A stretch of 64,000 nucleotides of DNA, from positions 4,915,501-4,979,500 of the forward strand of contig NZ_CP019724.1 of assembly GCF_002005225.1 (NCBI RefSeq), read 5' to 3'. Under the pieces are notes generated by a model that was given only the letters and a program-made list of their open reading frames with translations, had not been told where the DNA came from and searched no databases. Positions within the stretch are counted from its first letter, which is position 1, and every line of letters starts with the position of its first letter. Of the stretch, positions 56,402 through 64,000 are shown in pieces. Made by a program: the position numbers and the translations under genes. This stretch comes from Streptomyces pactum. Lineage in GTDB: Bacteria > Actinomycetota > Actinomycetes > Streptomycetales > Streptomycetaceae.

Positions 56402-57517
56402 TTGGGCGCGACAGCCGGTGCCGTCTGGGGGCGTGCCGAGCAGCAGGACTTCCGCAGCCGGGTACGCGGGACGCTGCTCGGGGCGGCCGTCGGGGACGCC
56501 CTCGGCGCGCCCGTCGACGGGCTGGACCTCGACGCCATCCGGGCGGCGCACGGCGCGGAGGGCCTCGCCGACCTGGCCTCCGCGTACGGCCGGCGCGGTG
56601 CCGTCACCCACCTCACGCAGCTCACCCTGTTCTCCGTGGACGGGCTGATCCGCGCGCAGGTACGGCGGGACACCGGCGCCTGGCATCCGCCGACCGACCT
56701 GCACCGGGCGTACCGGCGCTGGGCCGCCACCCAGCGCGACTGGGGGCCCGATCTGCGGCGCAAGGACGACGGCTGGCTGGCCCACGAGGAGTGGCTGTAC
56801 GCCCGCCGGGACGCGTCACGCGCGCTGCTGCTCGGACTCGGCGACGAGACGATGGGTACGCCGGAAGCGCCGAAGAACCCCGGCGAGCGCGGGCCCGAGG
56901 CCGCCGCCAGGTCCGCGCCGTTCGGACTCCTGGTCGGCTGGGAGCCGCAACTGGTCGCCCAGCTCGCCGTGGAGTGCGCGGCGCAGACCCACGGCCACCC
57001 CACCGGCTACCTGGCGGCGGGCGCGTACGCGGTGATCGTGCACGGGCTGGCGCGCGGGGAGAGCCTGGACGGTGCCGTGCAGCGGGGACTCGCCCTGTTC
57101 GCCGCCAGACCGGGGCACCAGCCCGTGTCGGACGCCCTCCAGCACGCGCTCGGCGCGGTACGGCAAGGGCTGCCGGGCCCGGGACGGGTGACCGAACTGA
57201 TCGGCCGGGGAACGGCGGAAGGACTGGTGGCCGCCGCCGTGTACTGCGCCCTCGTCGGCGAGGACGTACGGCACGGGTTGCGGCTCGCCGTCAACCACGG
57301 CGGGCCCTCCGCCACGACCGGCGCCCTCACCGGCGGACTGCTCGGCGCGCTGCACGGGGAGACGGCCCTCCCGCCGGCCTGGCTGGCCGAGCTGGAGGGC
57401 CGCCCGACGATCCTGGAACTGGCCGACGACTTCGCCATGGAGATGACCCAGGGCCCCGCGCTGCACGGCCCCGCGGGGTCGTCACCGGGGTGGCTGACCC
57501 GCTACCCGCGGGCCTAG
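56402..57517 (+). CDS. ADP-ribosylglycohydrolase-fold protein lacking metal-binding Asp residues
   Basis: 371 residues of the ADP-ribosylglycohydrolase fold: RGTLLGAAVGDALGAPVDG near residue 22 and the C-terminal NHGGPSATTGALTGGLLGAL near 298. In active enzymes a TDDTQ motif follows the first helix and a GDxDTTGA motif ends the fold, giving the Mg2+-binding aspartates. Here these read VTHLTQLTLF (near 68) and GPSATTGA, so both aspartate sets are replaced. It is probably a pseudoenzyme that still binds an ADP-ribose-like ligand or a protein. TTG at 56402 has GGAGG 5 nt upstream. Single gene. Confidence 0.82.
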   Translation: MGATAGAVWGRAEQQDFRSRVRGTLLGAAVGDALGAPVDGLDLDAIRAAHGAEGLADLASAYGRRGAVTHLTQLTLFSVDGLIRAQVRRDTGAWHPPTDLHRAYRRWAATQRDWGPDLRRKDDGWLAHEEWLYARRDASRALLLGLGDETMGTPEAPKNPGERGPEAAARSAPFGLLVGWEPQLVAQLAVECAAQTHGHPTGYLAAGAYAVIVHGLARGESLDGAVQRGLALFAARPGHQPVSDALQHALGAVRQGLPGPGRVTELIGRGTAEGLVAAAVYCALVGEDVRHGLRLAVNHGGPSATTGALTGGLLGALHGETALPPAWLAELEGRPTILELADDFAMEMTQGPALHGPAGSSPGWLTRYPRA

Positions 57518-57649
57518 CCGACCGGCCGGGAAACGGGTCGGGCGGGGGAAGCGGAAAACGGGGCGGGCGGGCAGCGGGAGGACGGGGCGGGAAGGGCGAG
57601 TCGGGCAGACGCTTCAGGATTCGACGAGCGCCCGTCACCGGGCCGCGGC

Positions 57650-57655
57650 TAGCGT
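57650..57655 (+). promoter_or_regulatory. Leaderless -10 box for the 57663 VOC gene
   Basis: TAGCGT ends 7 nt before the ATG at 57663. Confidence 0.5.
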
Positions 57656-57662
57656 GGCGGCC

Positions 57663-58073
57663 ATGGACATCACCATTCACACGAGCGTCCTCCCGCACGA
57701 CGACCCGGACGCGGCCGTGGCCTTCTACCGCGACGTCCTCGGCTTCGAGGTCCGCCAGGACGTCGGGAACGGCAAGATGCGCTGGATCACGGTCGGCCCG
57801 GCCGACCAGCCCGACACCTCCCTCCTCCTCGCGCCGCCCGCCGTCGACCCCGGCGTCACCGACGCCGAGCGCCGCACCATCGCCGAGATGATGGCCAAGG
57901 GCACCTACGGCTGGATCCTGCTGGCCACCAAGGACCTCGACGGCGTCTTCGAGCGGGTGAGGGCCGAGAACGCCGAGATCGTCCAGGAGCCGACCGAGCA
58001 GCCGTACGGTGTGCGCGACTGCGCCTTCCGCGACCCCGCCGGCAACCAGGTCCGCATCCAGGAAGTGCGCTGA
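57663..58073 (+). CDS. VOC (glyoxalase/bleomycin resistance-like) protein
   Basis: 136 residues, one VOC domain: DPDAAVAFYRDVLGFEVRQD at the start, and CAFRDPAGNQVRIQE at the end with the C-terminal Glu often used as metal ligand. An N-terminal His ligand may be H6 or H12. Relatives include glyoxalase I, dioxygenases and antibiotic-binding proteins, so no reaction can be assigned. Leaderless start. Confidence 0.87.
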   Translation: MDITIHTSVLPHDDPDAAVAFYRDVLGFEVRQDVGNGKMRWITVGPADQPDTSLLLAPPAVDPGVTDAERRTIAEMMAKGTYGWILLATKDLDGVFERVRAENAEIVQEPTEQPYGVRDCAFRDPAGNQVRIQEVR

Positions 58074-58104
58074 GCCCGACCGGCGCCCCCGGCAGGCGGG
58101 GGCA

Positions 58105-58140
58105 CCGGTCACTCACCCCCGCCCGGGGGGGGGGGACCGG
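58105..58140. terminator. Bidirectional stem-loop with an 11-G run
   Basis: CCGGTC (58105-58110) and GACCGG (58135-58140) enclose a C-rich stretch and a run of eleven G (58125-58135) that can pair with it. It lies between the convergent VOC and symporter genes. The G run is a likely slippage and sequencing-error site. Confidence 0.6.
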
Positions 58141-58148
58141 CCGCGGTC

Positions 58149-59732
58149 CTAGTCACCCACCCGGGTCCGTCCCACCGCGTCCTCCACCCCGCCCGAGGGC
58201 GTCGGGATCGCGGCCGCCGCGCCGGAGGCGTCGTCGTCGCCGTCCGTGTTGACCCGCTCGATGATGGCGAGCCGTTCCGGGGTGTCCTCCGGCTTCAGGA
58301 AGCCGATCAGGACGTACAGGACCAGCGACACGGCCAGCGGGATCGACACCTGGTACTCCAGCGGCACCCCGCCCTCCACGCTCCAGTTGATCGGGTAGTT
58401 GACCAGCCAGAAGGCGAGCAGACCCATCGCCCAGCTCGTCAGCGCGGCCGTCGGGCCCGAGCGGCGGAAGGGCCGGAGCAGACCGAGCATCATCGGGATC
58501 GCGATCGGGCCCATCAGACCGGCGACCCACTTGATCACGACCGTGATGATGTCCTTGAACGTCGGCGAGTCGACCTGCGTCGCCACCGCCATCGACAGCC
58601 CGAGGAAGACGACCGTCGTCAGCCGCGCCGCCAGCAGCCCGGAACGCCGGCCCCACGCCCGCGCCCGGGTCGACAGCACCGGCGCCACGTCACGGGTGAA
58701 CACGGCCGCGATGGCGTTGGCGTCCGAGGAGCACATGGCCATGGTGTGCGAGAAGAAGCCGACGATGACCAGGCCCAGCAGGCCGTGCGGCAGCAGTTGC
58801 TCGGTCATCAGGGCGTAGGAGTCGGAGCCGTCCGCCTTCTGCGACTCCACCAGCAGCGGGGCCATCCACATCGGGAAGAACAGCACCAGCGGCCAGACCA
58901 GCCACAGCACCGCCGACAGCCGCGCCGACCGCTCGGCCTCGCGGGCGTTGCTCGTGGCCATGTAGCGCTGGGCCTGGTTGAGCATGCCGCCGTTGTACTC
59001 GAAGAGCTTGATGAACAGGTAGGCGAGCAGGAACACCGCTCCGTACGGGCCGACCAGCGGTTCGGCGTGGCCCTGGAGTTCGGGCTCGTCCCAGACCCCG
59101 AAGAAGCCGCCGTGGTCGCCGAGCTTCATGACGACCGCGACGAACATCGCGATGCCGGCCAGCAACTGGATGACGAACTGGCCCAGCTCGGTCAGCGCGT
59201 CCGCCCACAGGCCGCCGATCGTGCAGTAGACGCCCGTGACGATGCCGGTGATCAGGATGCCCTGGTTGAGGGAGAGGCCGGTGAAGACCGACAGCAGCGT
59301 GGCGATGGCCGCCCACTTCGCGGCCACGTCCACGATCTTCAGCAGCATGCCGGACCAGGCCAGGGCCTGCTGGGTGGGCAGGTTGTACCGGTTCTTCAGG
59401 TACTCCAGGGGAGAGGCCACGTGCAGCCGTGAGCGCAGCCGGTTGATGCGCGGCGCGAACAGCCTGGACCCGATGGCGATACCGAGCGCGATGGGGAAGG
59501 ACCAGGTGACGAAGGACGTGACGCCGTAGGTGTAGGCGATGCCCGCGTACCCGGTGAACATCACCGCGCTGTAGCCCGACATGTGGTGGGAGATGCCGGA
59601 GAGCCACCAGGGCATCTTGCCGCCGGCCGTGAAGAAGTCGCTGACGTCGTCCACGCGTTTGTGCGACCAGACGCCGATCGCCACCATGACGGCGAAGTAG
59701 CCGATGAGCACGGACCAGTCGAGACCGTTCAT
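58149..59732 (-). CDS. Sodium:solute symporter family protein
   Basis: 527 residues with about 13 hydrophobic segments starting LDWSVLIGYFAVMVAIGVWS. Family features: DDVSDFFTAGGKMPWWLSG near residue 29, SGYSAVMFTGYAGIAYTYG, and a Na+-site region around WADALTELGQFVIQ. It resembles the SGLT/PutP group; the substrate may be a sugar or carboxylate. ATG at 59732 has AAGGGGG 5 nt upstream. The C-terminus is a hydrophilic tail (RVNTDGDDDASG). An inverted repeat lies upstream at 59761-59798. Confidence 0.9.
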   Translation of the reverse strand: MNGLDWSVLIGYFAVMVAIGVWSHKRVDDVSDFFTAGGKMPWWLSGISHHMSGYSAVMFTGYAGIAYTYGVTSFVTWSFPIALGIAIGSRLFAPRINRLRSRLHVASPLEYLKNRYNLPTQQALAWSGMLLKIVDVAAKWAAIATLLSVFTGLSLNQGILITGIVTGVYCTIGGLWADALTELGQFVIQLLAGIAMFVAVVMKLGDHGGFFGVWDEPELQGHAEPLVGPYGAVFLLAYLFIKLFEYNGGMLNQAQRYMATSNAREAERSARLSAVLWLVWPLVLFFPMWMAPLLVESQKADGSDSYALMTEQLLPHGLLGLVIVGFFSHTMAMCSSDANAIAAVFTRDVAPVLSTRARAWGRRSGLLAARLTTVVFLGLSMAVATQVDSPTFKDIITVVIKWVAGLMGPIAIPMMLGLLRPFRRSGPTAALTSWAMGLLAFWLVNYPINWSVEGGVPLEYQVSIPLAVSLVLYVLIGFLKPEDTPERLAIIERVNTDGDDDASGAAAAIPTPSGGVEDAVGRTRVGD

Positions 59733-59760
59733 GTGCCCCCTTCCGGGGTCCGCCTTGTGA

Positions 59761-59798
59761 ACACCGCTCAGCTCGCTGACACTTCGCACGAGCGGTGT
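59761..59798 (-). promoter_or_regulatory. Inverted repeat upstream of the symporter gene
   Basis: ACACCGCTC (59761-59769) and GAGCGGTGT (59790-59798) are perfect 9-bp arms with a 20-nt spacer, 29-66 nt before the symporter start. It could be an operator or a leader hairpin. Confidence 0.5.
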
Positions 59799-59949
59799 AA
59801 GGGCGAGGCAGGCCGCGAAGTGCCCGCTCATCGTGGGTGCGTCGACGCGGGCACGACAAGGAAGGGGAGGGTCAAGAGCCGGTAAAAAGGTTCGGCTCAC
59901 TGACCTCGGTTCACCTACATGAACAACGCCGCGGGGGTCCGGAAGCCGC

Positions 59950-61905
59950 CTACTTCAGCTCGTCCGGGCACGGCGTACCCCGCTTCAGGCCGTACGGGGA
60001 CGCCAGCCGGTAGGTGCCCGCCTCGGGCGCGATCAGCGTCGTCCACTTGTCGCCGTCGGCGGTCTCCTCCGTCTCCATCAGGCAGCCGTTGACGTTCTCG
60101 TACGTCTTCGGCGTGCCCTCCGGGCTGTTCTCGGAGGCCTCGGTCTCCTGGGGCGGCTCGAGCTTGTTGCCCTCGGCGTCGACGAGGCTCAGCCACGGCG
60201 AGTACGGCATCCGGATCAGGATGCGGCCCGGCTGCTTCACGTCGATGATCCACTCGTCCTGCTCGGCCCGCTGGACGACCGCGTCCGGCTCCGCCAGCGG
60301 CGTCGGGTCGAGCACCTCGAAGAGCTGCCAGTTGGCGTCGCCCCAGACCTGCTTCAAATACGGCAGCCCCCGTTGCAGCAGCTCCCGCTCGCGTTTGCCG
60401 CCGTCACCGTCCGGCTCGCCCTTGGGCAGCACCACGTAGTGCACGGCCCAGCGCTTCAGCCACTCGCGGTAGTTCGCCGAGTTGAGCGTGTCGTCGTAGA
60501 AGAGCGGGTTGCGCTCCATGTCGGCCTGGCGGGTCCAGCCGCGGGCCAGGTTCACGTACGGCGCCAGCGCCGACGCCTCCCGGTGGGAGCGGGCGGGCAC
60601 GGCCTCGACCCGGCCCCTCTCCGCGCCGACCTCCTGCAACTCGTTCAGGAGCGGCGCCAGCTCGCGTGCCCAGGACGCGGTCGGCTGGGTGTGGATGACG
60701 TCGTCGGCCGACTTGAAGCCGATCCAGCCGACGAAGCCGACGAGGGAGAGCACGAGCGCGTACCACTTGCGCGTCCGCGCCACCGTGAACGGCAGCGCGG
60801 CCACCAGCGCCACCCCGGCGAAGAGCATCGCGAGGCGCGTGATGTTGGAGCCGATCTGGGAGCTGATCAGCCAGACCAGCAGCACGGACAGGCCGTAGAC
60901 CGCCGACGTGATCCGTACGGTGCGCCAGGTGGGCGGCACGAACACGTACACCAGAGCCGCGTACAGGACCGGCAGGACCGCCGAGCCGAAGGCCATCGGC
61001 TGCGTGCCGGAGAAGGGGAACAGCACGGCCGACAGGGCGACGACCGCGCTCGGGGCCAGGCCCAGCGACCAGGCGCCCGGGCGGCGCTTCTGGAGGAACA
61101 GCGCGACCGCCACCAGGCCCACGAACAGCCCCGAGACCGGCGAGGCCATCGTGGACAGCGCGGCCAGCGGCGCCGCGCACAGCCCCTTGGCCCACCGCTC
61201 GTACCGCCAGCGGTAGGGCCAGCAGAACACCACCGCCACCGCGCCGAGACCGAACATCATGCCCAGCCCGAACGTCACCCGCCCCGACGCCGCGTTGCCC
61301 AGCAGCCCGAACAGGCCCGCCAGCGACGCCCACAGCGGATTGCGGACCACCCGGCTGCGGATCAGGATCATCGTCAGCAGCCCGGCCGACAGCGTTCCCG
61401 CGATCATCATCGTCGTACGCACGCCGAGCATCGACATCAGATACGGCGAGACGACGCTGTACGACACCGGGTGCATGCCGCCGTACCAGGCGAGGTTGTA
61501 CGCCGAGTCCGGATGCCGGCCGACGAACTCCGCCCACGCGTCCTGTGCGGCGAGGTCGCCGCCACTGTTCGCGAACGTGAAGAACCAGACGATGTGGAGG
61601 ACCCCGGCCAGGGCGGTCACGGACAGCACGGGGTAGCGCAGCATGCGCTCGCGCAGGGCCAGGAACGCGCCCTTCACCGCGGACGGGGTTTCCGCTGCGG
61701 CGGGGTCGGGTCCGGCGCGGTCGGGTCCGGCGCGGTCGGGTCCGGCGCGGTCCGGCTCACGGCCGCCGTCCGCCGGGCCGTCGCCGGCCCTCCCGTTCTC
61801 CCCGCTCCGCCCGGCGTCCCCGCGGGGCGCGGGCACCTGTGGTCGCGGGCCGGCACCCTGGCCCGGATCGGTGTCGTCGGCGCGTGTCGGCTCCGCAGTG
61901 GCCAC
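59950..61905 (-). CDS. Large integral membrane protein, possibly GT-C glycosyltransferase-like
   Basis: 651 residues. A hydrophilic N-terminus (about 70 residues) contains a DRAGP repeat from a 15-bp tandem repeat. About 11-12 hydrophobic segments follow, then an extracytoplasmic C-terminal domain of about 230 residues with FEVLDPTPLAEPDAVV and APEAGTYRLASPYGL. The first outside loop reads FANSGGDLAAQDAWAEF, with acidic residues in the position where GT-C glycosyltransferases hold their catalytic Asp. The resemblance is weak. GTG at 61905, GGGGAG upstream. Function unknown; may act on cell-envelope glycans. Confidence 0.72.
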   Translation of the reverse strand: MATAEPTRADDTDPGQGAGPRPQVPAPRGDAGRSGENGRAGDGPADGGREPDRAGPDRAGPDRAGPDPAAAETPSAVKGAFLALRERMLRYPVLSVTALAGVLHIVWFFTFANSGGDLAAQDAWAEFVGRHPDSAYNLAWYGGMHPVSYSVVSPYLMSMLGVRTTMMIAGTLSAGLLTMILIRSRVVRNPLWASLAGLFGLLGNAASGRVTFGLGMMFGLGAVAVVFCWPYRWRYERWAKGLCAAPLAALSTMASPVSGLFVGLVAVALFLQKRRPGAWSLGLAPSAVVALSAVLFPFSGTQPMAFGSAVLPVLYAALVYVFVPPTWRTVRITSAVYGLSVLLVWLISSQIGSNITRLAMLFAGVALVAALPFTVARTRKWYALVLSLVGFVGWIGFKSADDVIHTQPTASWARELAPLLNELQEVGAERGRVEAVPARSHREASALAPYVNLARGWTRQADMERNPLFYDDTLNSANYREWLKRWAVHYVVLPKGEPDGDGGKRERELLQRGLPYLKQVWGDANWQLFEVLDPTPLAEPDAVVQRAEQDEWIIDVKQPGRILIRMPYSPWLSLVDAEGNKLEPPQETEASENSPEGTPKTYENVNGCLMETEETADGDKWTTLIAPEAGTYRLASPYGLKRGTPCPDELK

Positions 61906-62137
61906 CTGAAGGCACTCCCCGTGTCCCGTCTTCTGCTTCGGCCGTGTCCCGTTTCCGCGACCGGCGACCTGCCCCGATTCGTGACGCTAGCACGCACTCC
62001 CGCGCCCTGGCTCCCTCCCCTGCGGGACCTCGCGGGGACCGTCCGGGGCCTTCCGGGAGCTTCCGGGACGCGAACGCCCCCGCGGCCGGGTGGCCCGCGG
62101 GAGCGTCCGCGTCGGTGGGGCCCGCACGGGCCGGTCG

Positions 62138-64000
62138 TCAGCCCAGGCGGGTCAGCTTGGCCGTGAGGGCGGGCTCCACGAGGTCCTCCTGCAGGGCGAC
62201 CGGCACCTTCACCGCGCCTGCCGCCTCGCCGTCGCCCACCGTGAGCGTGCCGACCTTCGTGCCGGCCGCGGCCGTGTGCGGCACCTCGTCCGCCTCGAAC
62301 GTCAGCTTGACGGTCAGCCCCGGCCAGCCGACGGCCTTGACGTCCTGCGTGGCGACGACCGGAGTCCGGCCGCCGAGCCCGTCGTCGACGTACCCGACGA
62401 CGCTCCCCTTCTTCAGGATCGCCGACGACTCCAGCGTGTCCTGCGCGGCCCGGATCAGCTTGTCGCTGGAGTCCAGCGCGGCACCGAGGATGGTGTTGTC
62501 CTTGCCGCCGGCCGGCTGGCGCACCACGGCACCGACGATGGTCCGGGTCTCGCCGCCGACCTCCTTCTTCGCCGCGAAGACGAGGTTGCCGAGAGCGGAG
62601 GTGGTGGTGCCGGTCTTGATGCCGACGACGTTGTTGTGGCCGACCAGGTGGTTCCAGTTGGAGTGGTTGACGCCCTTGTAGTCGTCGTACGACATCTTCG
62701 CGGCGACCTCGCGGAAGGCGGGGGACTTCATCGCCTCCTTGGCCAGCTTCACCTGGTCCACGGCCGTGCTCACCGTGGTGTCGTTCAGGCCCGACGGGTC
62801 GGTGTACGTGGTGTTCGTCATGCCGAGGTCCTTCGCGGCGGCGTTCATCTTCTCCACGAACGCCTTCTCCGACCCCGCGTCCCAGCGGGCGAGCAGTCGC
62901 GCCACATTGTTCGCGGACGCGATCAGGATGGCTTCCAGGGCCTCGCGCTGGGAGATCGAGTCGCCCGCGAACACGTCGACCGTCGACTCCTGGCCGGCCT
63001 CGGACTGGTCCTCGGCCGTCTGGTCGATCTCGATCTTCGGTCCCTCGGCGCCGCTCTCGAGCGGGTGGTCGCGCAGAACGACGTACGCGGTCATGACCTT
63101 GGCGACACTCGCGATCGGCACGGGCTTCTGGTCGCCGGACGAGCCGAAGGTGCCGATGCCCTGCACGTCGAGCGCGGCCTGTCCACTGGACGGCCACGGG
63201 ATCTCGGGCTTGCCGCCCTCGAAGGTGAAGCTGTCCTGTGCCGTGAGGTCGAGCTCCGGCGCGGGCAGCGGGCGCATGGACTGCACGACGCCGAAGACGA
63301 TCACCAGCAGGATGACCAGAGGGGTCCAGATCTTGACCCGGCGCACCGTCGTCCGCAGCGGGGTCTCCGGCGGCGGCGGTGTGTTCGTCAGCTCCGCCAG
63401 CAGGTCCAGCGGCGGCTTCGGCGGCAGCGGCTGCTGCGTCGTCCGCTCGGGCCCGACCTGCGGCACGGCGGCGGTGACCCCGGTACGGGGTGCCTGCGGT
63501 GCCTTGGGGGCGGCCTTGGGGGCGGCCTTGGGGGCGGCCTTGGGGGCCTCGGCGGGGGGCTGCGGGGACCGTGGGATCTCTGGGGTCTGTGGGGCTTGTG
63601 AGGCCTGCGGTGCCTGTGGGGCCCGCGGGGGCTTGCGGGACGCCGGGTCGTCCGGGTGCCGGAGGGCGACGAACTTGCTGGTCCGCTCGGCGTCGGTCTC
63701 GGCGGCCCGGGCGGGGGCGTCTTCGTCCTTGCCGGTCTTGTCCTTCTTGTCGTTCCCGCCGGACTTCCCGGGCGCGGTGGCGGCGTCGCCCAGCTTCAGC
63801 ATGGTGGTCGGCTGGTCGACGGCGGGCGCGGAGGGCCGCAGGGCCTTGAAGACGGCGGTGGGCTGATCGACGGGAGGCCCCTCGTCCCCGGTCGGGCCGG
63901 AGCGGCCGCCGGCGTCGCCCTCCGCGGGCTCCGCGGGCTCCGCGGGGTTCTCGGGCTCTTCGGGATCCTCGGCCGCGCCGGAGTCCGCGGGGGCGGCAGC
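62138..64000 (-). CDS. D-alanyl-D-alanine carboxypeptidase (PBP, S11 family), 5' end outside the window
   Basis: At least 620 residues; the frame continues past the right edge. The catalytic part has SxxK in IASVAKVMTAY, SxN in IASANNVARLL and KTG in VGIKTGTTTSAL, so an active serine carboxypeptidase trimming cell-wall pentapeptides is expected. A transmembrane segment (TPLVILLVIVFGVVQSM) lies before it. Upstream is a long Pro/Ala-rich cytoplasmic region with PKAA repeats and the pair VDQPTAVFK and VDQPTTMLK. The tandem TP/QPT segments are candidate targets of Ser/Thr kinases (inference). Relatives in Streptomyces have similar long N-termini. Confidence 0.9.
   Translation of the reverse strand, partial: AAAPADSGAAEDPEEPENPAEPAEPAEGDAGGRSGPTGDEGPPVDQPTAVFKALRPSAPAVDQPTTMLKLGDAATAPGKSGGNDKKDKTGKDEDAPARAAETDAERTSKFVALRHPDDPASRKPPRAPQAPQASQAPQTPEIPRSPQPPAEAPKAAPKAAPKAAPKAPQAPRTGVTAAVPQVGPERTTQQPLPPKPPLDLLAELTNTPPPPETPLRTTVRRVKIWTPLVILLVIVFGVVQSMRPLPAPELDLTAQDSFTFEGGKPEIPWPSSGQAALDVQGIGTFGSSGDQKPVPIASVAKVMTAYVVLRDHPLESGAEGPKIEIDQTAEDQSEAGQESTVDVFAGDSISQREALEAILIASANNVARLLARWDAGSEKAFVEKMNAAAKDLGMTNTTYTDPSGLNDTTVSTAVDQVKLAKEAMKSPAFREVAAKMSYDDYKGVNHSNWNHLVGHNNVVGIKTGTTTSALGNLVFAAKKEVGGETRTIVGAVVRQPAGGKDNTILGAALDSSDKLIRAAQDTLESSAILKKGSVVGYVDDGLGGRTPVVATQDVKAVGWPGLTVKLTFEADEVPHTAAAGTKVGTLTVGDGEAAGAVKVPVALQEDLVEPALTAKLTRLG

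Overview
The window is high-GC actinobacterial chromosome, almost certainly Streptomyces and close to S. coelicolor. The evidence is the very strong third-position GC, frequent GTG and TTG starts, many start codons lying 6-8 nt after a -10 box, and diagnostic loci: a dmdR1-type iron regulator, the afsK/afsS/afsR antibiotic regulators and a fused FO synthase (fbiC). From memory the gene order matches the S. coelicolor region around SCO4380-SCO4439; no database search was run. I recognise no tRNA, rRNA, CRISPR array, complete insertion sequence, prophage or biosynthetic cluster.

Layout. 1-8156: an acyl-CoA catabolic operon (AtuA-like protein, carboxyltransferase, biotin carboxylase/BCCP, acyl-CoA dehydrogenase, acyl/cinnamate-CoA ligase, enoyl-CoA hydratase) closed by its own TetR regulator. 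8161-15078: zinc-ribbon protein, pdxH, citrate synthase, PAS sensor, SIS-domain protein and dmdR1, with a DasR-like operator and an antiparallel ORF at dmdR1. 15079-26180: alpha/beta hydrolase with a TTA codon, ABC ATPase/permease pair, primase-polymerase-like protein, TPR regulator, TQ-motif membrane protein, branched-chain-type binding lipoprotein and purU. 26182-30516: sigma-type regulators (zinc anti-sigma/ECF sigma pair, STAS antagonist, ATP-binding kinase) plus an EF-hand protein. 30872-39436: GlxA-like regulator, MFS, flavin monooxygenase, GNAT, two FMN split-barrel proteins, LysE/Lrp pair and a TetR. 39559-46585: the secondary-metabolism control locus kbpA-like, afsK, afsS, afsR. 46688-52746: deazaflavin-dependent reductase, EEP nuclease, PHP phosphoesterase and fbiC. 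52833-64000: small secreted and membrane proteins, an acetyltransferase-like protein, a decayed ATP-binding gene, DoxX/LysR, an ADP-ribosylglycohydrolase-like pseudoenzyme, a VOC protein, a sodium:solute symporter, a large membrane protein and a partial D-Ala-D-Ala carboxypeptidase.

The most striking observation is that afsK is broken here by a perfect 7-bp tandem duplication (CTACCTC twice). Removing one copy restores a 799-residue AfsK. The kinase domain is untouched but the C-terminal beta-propeller is cut. The window also holds many other tandem duplications: a 35-bp unit that repeats a stop/start coupling junction, 50-bp, 36-bp, 24-bp, 15-bp, 12-bp and 10-bp arrays. Slippage or duplication therefore seems active in this genome. 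Other points of interest are an ADP-ribosylglycohydrolase-like protein without its metal-binding aspartates, a YkuD-like protein without catalytic Cys, a cluster of GGTCxxGACC boxes in a divergent promoter, an 11-bp phased repeat upstream of an ECF sigma gene, and a long perfect hairpin in the afsS leader.
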